From Bradysia coprophila (Eukaryota > Arthropoda > Insecta > Diptera > Sciaridae): a stretch of 64,000 nt of DNA. The position numbers were made by a program, and so were the translations under genes. Shown piece after piece: positions 46,386 through 58,537 of the stretch (the stretch's first letter is position 1; each line of letters starts with the position of its first letter). The DNA is taken from assembly GCF_014529535.1 (NCBI RefSeq), contig NW_023503376.1:2151138-2215137 (forward strand), given 5' to 3'. Under the pieces are notes generated by a model. That model did no database searches and was not told the origin of the DNA. It worked only from the letters and a program-made list of their open reading frames with translations.

Positions 46386-47750
46386 TAGGGCGTATCGAAT
46401 TTTGAGAATTTTAAGGGTCGCGATAGCCTGTGTGCGGAAAACGTAGATCATTGAAAACTAAGTCCAGGCATATGGTTGATGGATCCGAAGGTGCCCGGGA
46501 AGAAGTCCCCCCGGACGACTTTAACTTTCAAATGGTCATAACTCGGAAAGTTAAGAGTATTTTTGAAAACAATGTTCTAGCAGGATGTAGAGCGTTAAAA
46601 ACACTACAAAACTGCCAAAGAAACCGATGGTCCAAAAGGTGTGTCTGTCGAGGTTTTCTAACATCGAAAGTTCGACATTTTGGTTTTTGACTTTTATTTC
46701 CTGAGAGACAAATTATTAACTTTAGCTTTTGGCATGAGGTTGTAGAGGAGGTCGAGTACTACCAGTACACTAGGCATTGTCCCGGTCGGCGATCCATCCG
46801 AAACCACTTTTTCAACATTAATGAATGAACTTTTTAAGTGTACCCACGTCGCCCACGAAGCCAGTGCAGACATTGTAACCGGTGTAGCTGAGTCGAGGTA
46901 ACCTTGGCCAGTAAGTGCACATAATATTCCATAACAGTAGCTGAACTCTTTTACAAAATATTTAAGAATTCGGTGTAGCACATTTTGTACTACAAAATCT
47001 GAGAAAGTGAAATTTGTGAGAAAAACAACAAATAATCGTTTTAATTAGTTATTTGACCCACGAACAGTAGTAAGAAGTCGATTTCGTTGCAAATACACAT
47101 TTTTCCATATTTTTACAAAAGGTTGAACTTCGTGGTATACCGTGTCAATATAATGTGCTACATCGAGATCCCAAATATTTTGTAAAAGAGTTCAGCTACT
47201 GTTATGGAATATTATGTGCACTTACTGGCCAAGGCTACCTCGACTCAGCAACACCGGTTACAGTGTCTGCACTGGCTTCGTGGGCGACGTGGGTACACTT
47301 AAAAAGTTCATTCATTAATGTTGAAAAAGTGGTTTCGGATGGATCGCCGACCGGGACAATGCCTAGTGTACTGGTAGTACTCGACCTCCTCTAAAACCTC
47401 ATGCCAAAAGCTAAACTTAATAATTTGTCTCTCAGGAAATAAAAGTCAAAAACGAAAATGTCGAACTTTCGATGTTAGAAAACCTCGACAGACACACCTT
47501 TTGGACCATCGGTTTCTTTGGCAGTTTTGTAGAGTTTTTAACGCTCTACATCCTGCTAGAACATTGTTTTCAGAAATACTCTCAACTTTCCGAGTTATGA
47601 CCATTTGAAAGTTAAAGTCGTCCGGGGGGACGTCTTCCCGGGCACCTTCGGATCCATCAACCATATGCCTGGAATTAGTTTTCAATGATCTACGTTTTCC
47701 GCACACAGGCTATCGCGGCCCTTAAAATTCTAAAAATTCGATACGCCCTA
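46386..47750. mobile_element. 1.37-kb snap-back element, 7-bp duplication ATGGCCA
   Basis: Arms of ~590 bp (46386-46985 and ~47150-47750) are nearly identical inverted copies starting TAGGGCGTATCGAATTTT; the loop is ~165 bp. ATGGCCA lies at 46379-46385 and 47751-47757. Each arm contains the same pair of open frames (86 and ~80-95 codons) in mirror image. They are shared because the arms are copies; I see no protein family in them. Confidence 0.9.
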
Positions 47751-47757
47751 ATGGCCA

Positions 47758-48067
47758 ATTTATTCCGAATTCTATCAACCCATTAATCATCTCGTTAACA
47801 CCACTTACTTTTCATCACTAGTTTACTTTTCGGAACTAGTGACGAAAAGGAAAGCCGCTACTGAACCAGTGAATAAAAGATCCTTCATACGTCACCCAAA
47901 TGAGGCATGAAAAAGTTCACTTTTCGAAGCGCCGTTGCAGAAAACAACTATTTCTCTTTAGCTTTTCGGAGTGAATTTGAGCGAAAACTTCGACCAGCAC
48001 AACTCAATCGAAATTCAAAGTATTCTCAATCTTCAATGTTTATTTAGGACAATTGAGGTCATGTACA
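47758..48067. other. Intergenic, nothing recognised
   Basis: AT-rich sequence without a coding or repeat signal that I can support. Confidence 0.5.
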
Positions 48068-48074
48068 GCCGAAT

Positions 48075-48236
48075 CAACGCACTTCAAGCATGAGTGGTAC
48101 TCTAAATAGAGTACTGATACGGGACAATGTATAGAACAAATTTTGGCAATGTAAAATAATCTGGAAACATTTTTCATACAAAATAGTACTCTATTTGACA
48201 GCTGTCACTCGATGCATTTTTGCTTGAAGTGCGTTG
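48075..48236. mobile_element. 162-bp MITE, 7-bp duplication GCCGAAT
   Basis: CAACGCACTTCAAGCA and TGCTTGAAGTGCGTTG termini; GCCGAAT at 48068-48074 and 48237-48243. TACTCTAAATAGAGTACT hairpin inside. Confidence 0.9.
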
Positions 48237-48239
48237 GCC

Positions 48240-49770
48240 GAATACATGTTAAAAGAAATCAAGTAACAGATTCACGTCAATCTATTTACACTTTTGTTAG
48301 ACCAAAAGAAGTAATAGATTCAATTGTAGTATAGCCAACTGTTGTCTTGTCATCACTGAAATGTTAATCGAATTTGTATTTCAAACTATTTTTAGCCTGA
48401 AGGCACAAGGCTTTTTATGAATGAACAACAACCAATCGATTGAGTCATAAACATTAAAGATGTCGGAATCACTTTGCATCTGTTGGCTGTTGTTTTCACT
48501 TTTATTGCTGATATTTTTAGATTTTTTACCCCAGAAAACCGCAATATATTGATTTTTAACATGTCTAAAATCAACACTGGCGTAGGCACCGGGTAGTTTC
48601 ATAATTTTACGTTTATCTCTTCAAATTTTTCAAGCGAATTTTATTGACCAAACACATCCACTATCGAAAAAAGAACTAAAATTTAATTTACAGAAGCTGA
48701 TACGTAATTTAACCTTTAGAGCTATCGATTGTTGAATGTCTTTAAAAACAAATCGTTCATTTAAATTGGCGTATCAGGTGCTGGATGATTAAAGTTCTTG
48801 TCAACCAAAAAAATATGTGAATGAAACTAATCTTATCAATGTGTTCGAATTTTCACTGGCAATCTTATACTCCAAATTCTCTCGATTGATAAAATTGGAA
48901 ACGGTTACACTCCAAAAAAATTATTATTATGTCAGTCGAATAGAAGTAGCATTTTATAACTTTATGGGGCAATTTGGTTAAGAGCAATAGACCCTTTGCA
49001 AATTTTTAGCCTACATTTAGGCGGAAAAATATTCGTTTTTTGATGTTTTCTCTGAACCAAAATCTTTTTTTTTTCTATTAAAACCATTAAAGCAATACCA
49101 AACTATGTTTTTACTTTTTTAGAAAAAGATGCTAATTGACATCAAAAATATAAAATCTTTGAGCCCAAATGTAGGCTAAAAATTTGCTAAGTGAAGATTA
49201 CTTTTAGTAGAAAAATTTGTGAAATTATGCATACAAATTAGAAATTATAAACAATCTTGTTATATCTCCAACGACGACAAAAAAATGACAAGCTCTGGTT
49301 AATATGGTCCTTTATACAGTAAAATTCATGTTTAAAAAAATTGAAGTACAAGATTTCAGATCAACAGATTAAAAATATTTTGATCGATGGAAGTGATAGA
49401 CCCGATAGTAATGTTGGTTATATGCTTGCCGTCTGTAACAGGTTAAGGCAGTCTGACGATCAGTATTATTGCCTAATGTATATCGATGCCTAGTAGTTAT
49501 TTTCGATGCAGCCTCAATTTAGGCTGTCAAGACTTATACGATAATTAAAATGTACAGAAAATCGTTTCAATTCGTTGAGTTCAGTTACTGAACTTTAGTA
49601 TAAAAACCTATGATTTATTGACCGTGGTATCTCGTTACTCAAATTAGATTTTTTATTGAAGATTAATTTCGTAAAACGTTAATATAGACGTTGATAATTG
49701 ACGACGTGCATTTTAATATGCTTAGTGGCGTATTTAACACTACATAAGCTCGAAGTTGATAAAAATTTTC
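48240..49770. other. Noncoding, one small unassigned ORF
   Basis: A 73-codon frame at 48381-48602 (minus) starts with a true ATG but matches nothing known. The rest is AT-rich; about 49330-49445 is the dispersed repeat also found at 42255-42390. Confidence 0.45.
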
Positions 49771-49776
49771 CTCGAC

Positions 49777-50113
49777 CAACGCACTTCAAGCAAAAGTGAA
49801 TCCGACTCGTAGCGTTTTTTTAATTTAAATTTAAATTTTCCGTTTTTTTACTCTTTTAGATTCAATCCAAATTTAGTCAAATTTAACACTTCGGGTCGCA
49901 ACACTGCTAAAAAGAGTACCCGAATAAAAATAAAAGTCTCATAGGCTCGAAAAGAGACGAATCACGTCTCACAATACAAAGGATTTGAGACCGTGAGACG
50001 TCACTTTTCGAACTTTTGAGACTTTTAATTTTACTCGGGGTACTAATTTGTATGAAAAAAAAATCCACATCATCATCATCTATTTAGAATACCACCATAC
50101 TTGAAGTGCGTTG
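49777..50113. mobile_element. 337-bp MITE of the CAACGCACTTC family with nested element
   Basis: Same termini as 48075-48236; CCTCGAC at 49770-49776 and 50114-50120. Nested inside (about 49905-50045) is a small ACCCGAATAAAA..TTTTACTCGGGGT hairpin with GAGAC/GTCTC repeats, related to the 22491-24973 foldback. Confidence 0.85.
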
Positions 50114-50329
50114 CCTCGACATATAAATTTAAAAATGGATCGTAAAATCGGTTTTTTTCAATTGAAATTAGGAATTGTTGCAAAAATGTCATGACCAAGA
50201 AGAAAACGGACTACCTTATGAAAATCCATCAAGTGGATAACGAGTGACGCAAGTCCTACCAAAATACAAACTTGTACGATCCCAATCCTAATCGAATTTG
50301 CTGTATTTGATCTTTATAGGCACGTTCGA

Positions 50330-50465
50330 TTGATAAATTATCGATTATTCGAATGTTTTATCGATAATCGATAGATATCGACTGATAATTCGATAAAAAT
50401 CGACTGATAATTCGATGATCAGTCGGTATTTATCGATTATCGATAAAACATTCGACTGATGTTGG
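50330..50465. repeat. Palindromic TCGATAATCGATA repeat
   Basis: ATTCGAATGTTTTATCGATAATCGATA at the left is answered by TATCGATTATCGATAAAACATTCG at the right around two ATCGACTGATAATTCGAT units; a hairpin of ~130 bp. Confidence 0.75.
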
Positions 50466-51003
50466 ACCGACTATTTCGAGGATTATTTGGAAATTTAACA
50501 TTTCAAATTTTATCATCGATTGATGATGTTTTTCAGTGAACATGCCTAGATTTGTATTCTAGCGAATATCGCAACAGAATTTGCCAGATTGTATAATCTT
50601 CATCGAAGTGATGTATTTTCAAAAGACGACTTGGTGGTGTACAGTCACAGTTTTCTAACCCAACACATCTGCCACTTGTGACGCAAATTTCTTGTTGTAA
50701 AATTTTCTTTCACAAATTTTTTGACTGATATGTTTATTGTTAGTCATGAATATCATGATTGGTATCGCTGTAAAGTTTAGACCTCAGGCTAAGCAGTAAC
50801 TATATTTTTGTGATCAAACAAGTCACCAGTAGGGTCCAAACAGTCTTGAAACCTTCCCGCAGGTCCCAAAAAAACGAAAAATCGATCTAATTAAAAATTT
50901 TCCCATCGAAATATTTTCTTGTTATGTTATTCTTACTCGTGGTGCCGCCGTCTACAAAAACCACTAAAAACATTTCATGTCCACGAGAGGTCGAATAAAA
51001 CGA

Positions 51004-52165
51004 GCCATCAGAACAGTCGGAGCGTTTGCTGCGACTGAGCCCCGTACAAACCCGTATATCTATTGCGTACGTGACCCTAGTGCGTCTGTCACCCTACTTT
51101 GACCGTAAGCCTATGCGCCGGTTAAAGTAGTTAAAGTAAAATTATTATGTAATGTGTACATCTTAGAAATTGCGCATAGCGCAATTACGAAGCCCCGTAC
51201 GACGTTCCTTTCAAATAAAACAAAAATTTCAAATAGCCCTAAAATTTTAATTTATTGAGTATAAATACACATAGGGCCCTAGTATCGGCCTCAGTCCGAG
51301 GGCCCAAATTTAAAATTTTTTTCAACAACATTCTATTCGGCCTTTGATTACCTTCCAAATGAAACAAAAATTACGAAAAACGGATGAAATTTGCTCGAGC
51401 TATATGTAAAATACACATAGGGCCCTAGTAGCGGCCTTAGTCCAAGGACCCAAATTTATTTTTTTTTTCAACAACATTCTATTCGGCCTTTGATTACCTT
51501 CCAAATGAAACAAAAATTAGGAAAAACGGATGAAATTTACTCGAGTTCAATGTAAAATACACATAGGGCCCTAGTAGTGGCCTTAGTCCAAGGACCCAAA
51601 TTTAATTTTTTTTCAACAACTTTCTATTCGGCGTTCGATTACCTTCCAAATGAAACAAAAAATACGAAAAACGGATTAAATTTACTTGAGTTATATGTGA
51701 AATACACATAGGACCCTAGTAGCTTTTCACTTCTAAGGCCCTAACTCACGGTCCACTCACCCGATTTTAAAAAACTTTTTTTGCCTGGATTGGTATTGAC
51801 AATACCTATCATTTGCCGTGTCATTTACATTTCCATCGTTTGTTTTGCCATAAATATCACCAAAAGACCTTAAATCACTTAGGTGGCCCTAACTCACGAA
51901 GGGCCGACCCGAATATGCCTATCTTCGAACTTAGCCTCACTATTTTGACTATCTTTCAGGGAAAAAAAATTTTGAAATCGGATTTGATTTACTCAAGATA
52001 TCGACGTGACAGACGGACAGATGGACAGACAAAATTTTTATTGCAGATTCGTCATCTATGAACATAGGCAAACACTTTGCCCTTACCGTCTGCTTCGAAT
52101 TCCATCAATTACACACGGCATCGTAATCCTATAAGCCCCTTTGTACTTCGTACGGGGCTAAAAAT
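51004..52165. mobile_element. CCCCGTAC-family repeat, copy B
   Basis: From CATCAGAACAGTCGGAGCG and AGCCCCGTACAAACCCG to GTACTTCGTACGGGGCTAAAAA, with about three 139-bp units. Opposite orientation to copy A; same orientation as copy D. Confidence 0.85.
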
Positions 52166-53040
52166 TTTGAAGCTCAACGTGCCAAGCCATCCATTAAGTT
52201 ATGAAGTAACAGTAAATGCCATGCTTGAATGCCAGTTTCTTGAATTTTTATTAAAACAAGCTGAATACTCCTGAGTACAATTTTAAAATTTCCCTTTTCT
52301 TAATGCTGGAAACTGGTCTTTTATCGATAATCTTACCTTCAAGTTGCTATAACATGAATTCTGATGTTTCCAAATACGTGATTTCTTGCTTGATCGTGGC
52401 CTCGAGTCAACAAAATACAGATTTGATTCACAATAAAATATTTATTTCGATTCTAGAGCACGAAAAATCATAATTTTGATAAGACTTTTTTTGTATCTCG
52501 TCAATCAATTGCACATAAAATTAATTTTAATAAATGGATTCGTAATGGACCGCTCACAAAATATATTAACTGGGACACGACGAGGTTGTAGGTAGGCTAA
52601 AAGGCGGTTTACGGATTTGATTCGTTTGCACACAAAAAATATGGAAGGATTCAGTCAAAGGATGTGGATCTCAAAACCGTAGTGCAACGGAAATCGTCAA
52701 AATGTCGATAAACCTCACTCCTCATAATGGAATTAAATTTGAGGAGTGAGGTCAGGTCGTCCATTTAGACACCTTGAGGATTTAGTTTTCATTCTTTATT
52801 TGAATTCCGATTGTACTTTATGAGTGGTCCATTAGATCAGGATTGTCAACAGATCTTTCTATTGTAATTTCATTTTCTTTGTACACCATTAAATCCACAT
52901 AATCATCATCCCAATACTTAACAAATCCGAAATGATTGATCCGTCATTTCAATAAATAAAATCTTTTTTTTTCTCTAAACAAATATTCCCTCTTACGACA
53001 TGTACTTTGAACTGTGTATCGTCTCCGAATAATATGACTG
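52166..53040. other. 3' flank of the distal earmuff exons
   Basis: No gene. Short hairpin CCTCACTCCTC..GAGGAGTGAGG at 52710-52750. Probable 3' UTR next to 53041, with AATAAA-like sequence near 52953-52960 on the plus strand not informative for the minus-strand gene. Confidence 0.4.
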
Positions 53041-53987
53041 TCAAAACACTTTCGCTATGAACGGTGCATCCATTCGTTGGCCCGCCGTTGACAATAGAAA
53101 TGGTGATGCATATTCCGAGCGGATTGTGTTTAAAGTACTTTGATGCAGACTGGATACGGATGCTGTTTGCCAGGCGGCGGCTGCTGTTGTTGTTGTGGCT
53201 AGTGTGCTATTCGATATCGTTGTGTTCGACGAAACATGAGTCGATTGGCTGTGAAATCGGGCCGAACGGCCACCAGCTTCGTGGAGCTTTCGCATGTGCT
53301 TTTTCAAATCGAAATTGCGGCAAAATCCCTTGGCACATATTTTACACGTGAACGGCTTCTTGTCGCTGTGTGTTCCCATGTGACTAAATTGCGGAAGAAA
53401 AAACATCATGAGATTGCAAACGAACACAACTTTCTACGGACGACATTATCATCTGTTGGTGACAACGACGACAAAAATAAGTGAATAGCTGTAGCAATCG
53501 TGGTTTTATTAATATGTTTTAACAAATGAAGTAACAGATTCTTTTACAGTCCGGCTAAAATACTCAGATCGAATCAAGTAATAGATTCGATAATCATGCT
53601 AACGTTATTTTTGTCGTCATAGTGAAAGGTCAACAGAAAGAGGTAAGCAACTCAACAGCTCGAGTACTTACAATGTTAAATTATACACCTGATGGAAAGC
53701 TTTATTGCAAATGTTACATTTGTAAGCTTTATCACCGCTATGCGTCAATTTGTGATTCTTATAATTTCCTTTCTGATGAAATCCCTTCCCGCAAAATTCG
53801 CAAACGAACGGCTTATAACCCGCATGTATTCTCGTATGGGTGTTCAATGTCGATGATCTGTTAAATGCTTTACCGCATGTATTGCATTTGTGTGGCTTCT
53901 CCGATGTATGGATGATTTTGTGGCGGCATAGAGTTGATGCTTGACGAAATCCCTTTCCACATATTTTGCATATGAATGGGCGGGCGC
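53041..53987 (-). CDS. erm: Earmuff/Fez zinc fingers 2-6, distal duplicate exons
   Basis: Second complete copy of the C-terminal part of the Fez-family repressor gene. Two exons: 53987-53672 (acceptor AAAAAATAG, donor TT|GTAAGT) and 53383-53041 (acceptor CGCAATTTAG), separated by 288 bp. Encodes ZF2 to ZF6 ([60 protein letters not shown], all C2H2 ligands present), then a Ser/Thr/Ala-rich tail ending [25 protein letters not shown]-type (last 25 residues). The first codon is split as G|GC, the same phase as the ZF1 exon at 62158-62211, so it can be spliced to it; with it the protein would have 445 aa. No N-terminal or ZF1 exon of its own is seen between 54000 and 58500. Confidence 0.88.
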
Positions 53988-54517
53988 CTATTTTTTGAAA
54001 CAAATTTTATTTTGAAATAAATTTTTTTTGTCCGATAAAATGTTATGTTTTGTGATAGACACAACAGATGAGCAGAAATACTGAGTTGAACACATCTTTA
54101 CAGTTAGGAGAATGTTAGTGCCATAAGGGAATCGTTAGGAGCAAGAGAAAATTCACCGTTGAATAAGTAATCCTCGAGGGGCAAATATTCATAGAGATCC
54201 TTTGTACAAAAAGAAAAAAGTGAAATTAGACTTTTTTGTCTAATTTGTGAGTTGTTGTGGTTTGAAACTGAATCAGAATTTCGTTGAACAAATGAAAATC
54301 TAGATTTTCATTTGTTAAACAAATTGTGTGTGCGAACCACAACAGCTACAAAAGAGGAGGAACTATGTGAAATTATTACTATGTAAAAATCCTTCAAAAT
54401 TTTACGAAAGAAATTCCTTAAATTCATAGAAAATCACTAGAAAATACTCAAGAAAGTCTAAAAATTCATAGAAATTCCTTTGGCTCAATAAAATCAAATA
54501 AAAAGGAGAAAGAGGGA

Positions 54518-56465
54518 TTCGTTTGAATTTCGACTGACATGCCTAGTAAGGCCTTGGTGCCTAGGCCCCAAAACCAGTCTCAGATATTTTTGATCTTCCA
54601 TACCTGACTGGTTGTATAAGTGGCCAAAAGTCGAAAAATGGGGTTTCGTAGTCCGGATTTCATTTCCGTGAGGTGGAAATCAAAAAATTTGGTGATAAAC
54701 GGCCGAAAAAATGAACTCCGGAAAATTTCTCAGAATCTAGAGAACCTATGTGAACTTTGATGAGAGGTGTAACCTCACTAATGCAATTATTTGATTAAAT
54801 TATTACTTATTATGAATGTGGAGGACCTCAGCTTTACACCGATACCTATATTTAGTAGTTTGGCACGTGACTACGTAACAGATGAAAACTGTGTGTGTCC
54901 GCCAAACTACTAAATATGCGTATCGCTGTAAAGCTGAGGTCCTCCACATTCATAATAAGTAATAATTAGACTCGCACGATACGAAGTAAATCGTGAGAGT
55001 CTATATGTTTTGCCCACCATCGTGTAAGTAAGTGAAATAATCGAAAACGGCCTATATCGTAGTGGGCAATTATTATCAGTATGATATTATAAGACGATTG
55101 AGCCATGTCCGTCCGTCCGACCGACCGTCCGACCGACCGACCGACCGTCCGTCCGTCCGTCTGTCTGTCCGTGTGTCGTTACTTTAGAAAAATATGATTT
55201 AAGGACGGTTGAAGCGACACACTCAAACTATCCAAACTTTTGGTCCCGATCTAATTGACTCTGCCCATCTACAATTATCACTTGAGTCTGGTAAATTGAT
55301 AGAGGGTGAGCATTTTCGATCAGAACTGAAAATTTTATAGGTCACAGCGTCTCGCGCAACGACACACATCACTCCATTCAGATTTTTAGTCCAGATCGAA
55401 TTCACTCTGCCCAACTACCATTCTCACGTATGTCTGATATGTGATAGAGGGTGAGCCTTTTCGATGAGAACTCAAATATTAGTATCTGAAAGTGGCCAGC
55501 AGTATGCTTCAACGAAGATGTTCACCAGACGAGGGCTGCGTAAATTGCTGTAAATTTCTGTAATAAATTCAATTACGCAATGTGTGGAAATATTGCGAAA
55601 TTGGTGTGATAGTTAACTTTCAATAGTTGACCATCGAATGTCGAACAATCTAGTAGCTAGCGGATCATACATTTTAATCAGTCAATTCATGACGCTCGTC
55701 CAGTTAACATCTCCACTAAAACATTCTCCCTCAACTATTGATAGTCAACTATCAATAGTTGATAGTTGAGAGAGAATGTTTTAGCGGAGATGTTAACTAG
55801 ACGAGCGTCACGACTTGACTGATTAAAATGTATGATCCGCTAAAATGTATGATCCGCTAACCCTACATTGTTCGACATTTGACAGTTGACTATTATGTGA
55901 TTTCACAATTTTACCATGAATTTCGTAATTGAATTTATGTAATAAGGACTACTGCGATTGTGGCAATTGTAATAGCAATTACACTCAACTACGATATGAG
56001 TGGAAATATTGCGAAAAATGTAGTTTAGAAACGTGCGAGTCTATTGCTAACGCGCCTGCCGCGTCAATCTCCTCTTGTTTAATCAAATAATTGCATTAGT
56101 GAGGTCACAGCACTCGTCAAAGTTCATCGAGGTTACATCGATTTTGAGAAATTTTCCAGAAGGCATATTTTCGGCCGTTTATCATCAAATTTTATGAAAT
56201 TAATATTTGCCCCAGGAGTACACGACCTCAGCTTTCCAACGAACCCATACACGTCCGTGTCCTCTTTACCAGACGGAAATGAGATCTGGACTACGAAACT
56301 CCATTTTCCGACTTTCGGCCACTTACAACCAGCCATGTATGGAAGATCAAAAATATCTGAGACTGGTTTTGAAGCCTAGGCACCAAGGCCTAACTAGGCA
56401 TGTATAAAAGAGTCCCGGAATAAATAGGGCCGATTTCGGTCAGTCGAAATTCAAACGAATCCCTC
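54518..56465. mobile_element. Composite element with ~300-bp inverted arms
   Basis: GGGATTCGTTTGAATTTCGACTGA at 54518 and TCAGTCGAAATTCAAACGAATCCC at 56440 are inverted; similarity extends through CTAGGCACCAAGGCC and ATATTTTTGATCTTCCATAC to AATTATTTGATTAAA near 54795 and 56085. Nested inside are a hairpin MITE (54797-54966: ATGAATGTGGAGGACCTCAGC with its complement) and a GACTCGCAC..GTGCGAGTC segment (54967-56042) with a CCGT/CCGA microsatellite at 55107-55170 and a large hairpin at 55615-55885. Confidence 0.75.
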
Positions 56466-56823
56466 AAAACCATTGAAAGTTGAAGAAGATTCTTTGGAGA
56501 ATCCATTCAGAATCAGTAGATCCTCTGAAAATCCTTAGAAAACGATAGGAAAATCCTTGAAAATCTTCCGAGGATTGTCTTTTTGTAAATCCATTGTCAA
56601 TGGAATATTCAAATATCTGCCACTCGGTAACCCTCTTGATTGGTCGACTTTCTTGTGTTAGAGTGAAGGAGGAATAAAAATCGACAAAAAACCAATATAG
56701 TGCACGCAGGGATGTGCTTTTCCTATTAAAAAATTTCATCAGCATTACCATAGAGGACTTCAGTTCTCTTACAATTTTCAAAACTGGCAATAGCTGATCT
56801 CGCTTGATTCTTGGGAAAACATT
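56466..56823. other. Noncoding, no gene recognised
   Basis: A 108-codon open frame (minus, 56464-56790) has no family signal. Confidence 0.5.
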
Positions 56824-57945
56824 TTTAGCCCCGTACGAAGTACTGGGGGCTTATAAGATTAATATGCCGTTTGTAACACGTCGAATTGGAAGCAGCCAGT
56901 AAGGGCAAAGCATTTAGTTATGTTAATAGATGACGAATCCGCAATAAAAAAAATGTCCGTCCGTCCGTCCGTCCGTCTGTGACCCCTCTAGCTTGAGTAA
57001 ATCACAACCTTTTTTGAAAATTCTTTTTTTTCCCGATTGGTATCGACAAAAGTAAGGTCAAGTTCGAAAATGGGCTCCTTCCAGAGCTAGGGCCCTATAG
57101 GTGTTTTTCAGTCTTTCGACGATATCTACCGAAATACGCACGCAATGGCTGCTTGTGATATATCAAATGAAAGGTATTGACGAGTAGAACAAAGTTGCTG
57201 AACATTGTTTTTGGGTAAGATGCAACGTGGGCTTGTTGGGAGGGCTCAAAGGTCGTTACTCGGCCCTAAGTGTTTTTTGCACATAAATCGAGTAAATCTC
57301 ATCCGATTTTGCTAGTTTTTGTTTCATTTGAGAGATAATTGAATGCCGAATAGAATGATGGCAAAAAAAGTTTTAAATTTGTGTCCTTGGACTAAGGCCG
57401 CTACTCGGCCCTAAGTGTTTTTTGCACATAAATCGAGTAAATCTCATCCGATTTTGCTAGTTTTTGTTTCATTTGAGAGATAATTGAATGCCGAATAGAA
57501 TGATGGCAAAAAAAAGTTTCAAATTTGGGCCCTTGCACTAAGGCCGCTTCTCGGCCCTAAGTGCTTTTTGCACATAAATCGAGTAAATCTCATCCGATTT
57601 TGCTAGTTTTTGTTTCATTTGAGAGGTAATTGAATACCCAAAGGAAAGTTGGCAAAAAATTTTGGGTTTCTAAAATAATGTCGTAAATTGTTGGTTTTAT
57701 TTGAGAGGTACTTCGTACGGGCTTTCGTAATTGCGCTATGCGCAATTTTAAAAATGAACACTTTCAGTAAATTTGACCACGCCCAACTTGACTTGCATTT
57801 TGGTAACAGACGCATTAGAGGGTTGTAGACGTATTAGGTTTCCGGGCGTATTACGGCTACGGACGTATTTTAGTTACGGACGAAATAGGATTACGGGTCG
57901 TACGGGGCTAAGTCGCAGCAAACGCTCCGACTGTTCTGATGCCTT
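56824..57945. mobile_element. CCCCGTAC-family repeat, copy C (diverged)
   Basis: TTTTTAGCCCCGTACGAAGTAC start, (GTCC)n patch, three ~139-bp units with GCCGCTACTCGGCCCTAAGT, and GTACGGGGCTAAGTCGCAGC ... GACTGTTCTGATG end. Less similar to A, B and D than they are to each other. Lies between the two earmuff 3' exon sets. Confidence 0.8.
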
Positions 57946-58537
57946 GTTTTTTCATATTTTCTCGACTTTTCCAAGTTTTTGGAAAAAATTAAAAAAATGA
58001 AAGAAAAATTTCAAAAATTAGCCCCTGCCACCAATTCAATTGAAGTGAAAACTGACGTTCAATCTTAGCTCAAAAGGCAAGATACGACAGCTCAACAAGT
58101 AAAATAAAAGAGACAAACGCAGTGATTCTAATATATTTTAACTTTCCTAAAGGAAGTTGCAAAACGAATTTTTTTCTTATTTTTGTATTAAAATCGAAGC
58201 ATTTATTTCAAACGATCTAAAAATCTCGACATTAAATTTCGTCCTAAAAATAACAAAAATTCTTATTGCACATTCAAGCACGAAGGTTTCGTTTTGTATT
58301 CACTTTAACGAAACAAATCCATTTCCATCTACAACTTCTTGTGCTTGCCATCGTTCATATACCAATTGAACCGTTCACAATCACACATTACATCAATTAT
58401 GACATTAATAACAACTCTTGCACAACACAACACTTCGAACGATCACTTTGAACCACATTAATTATTTATATTATTAACATCCAGCGTTCCATTCAATGGA
58501 GCAGAGACACACGCTTCTATGTGAATATTTGTCGATA
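57946..58537. other. Probable 3' UTR/flank of the proximal earmuff exon
   Basis: AT-rich; no other gene. The minus-strand UTR should run leftward from 58537; no polyadenylation signal is singled out with confidence. Confidence 0.4.

Noticed and set aside
46430-47706. Mirror-image 86-aa and ~80-95-aa frames conserved in both arms of the snap-back element
   Set aside because: Arm identity explains the conservation; no family signal. Worth revisiting only if distant copies keep the frames with synonymous changes.
51004-52165. Helitron interpretation of the CCCCGTAC family
   Set aside because: One end has a hairpin followed by CTAA, but the base after it is not T and the other end does not start with TC; inverted AGCCCCGTAC at both ends argues against it.
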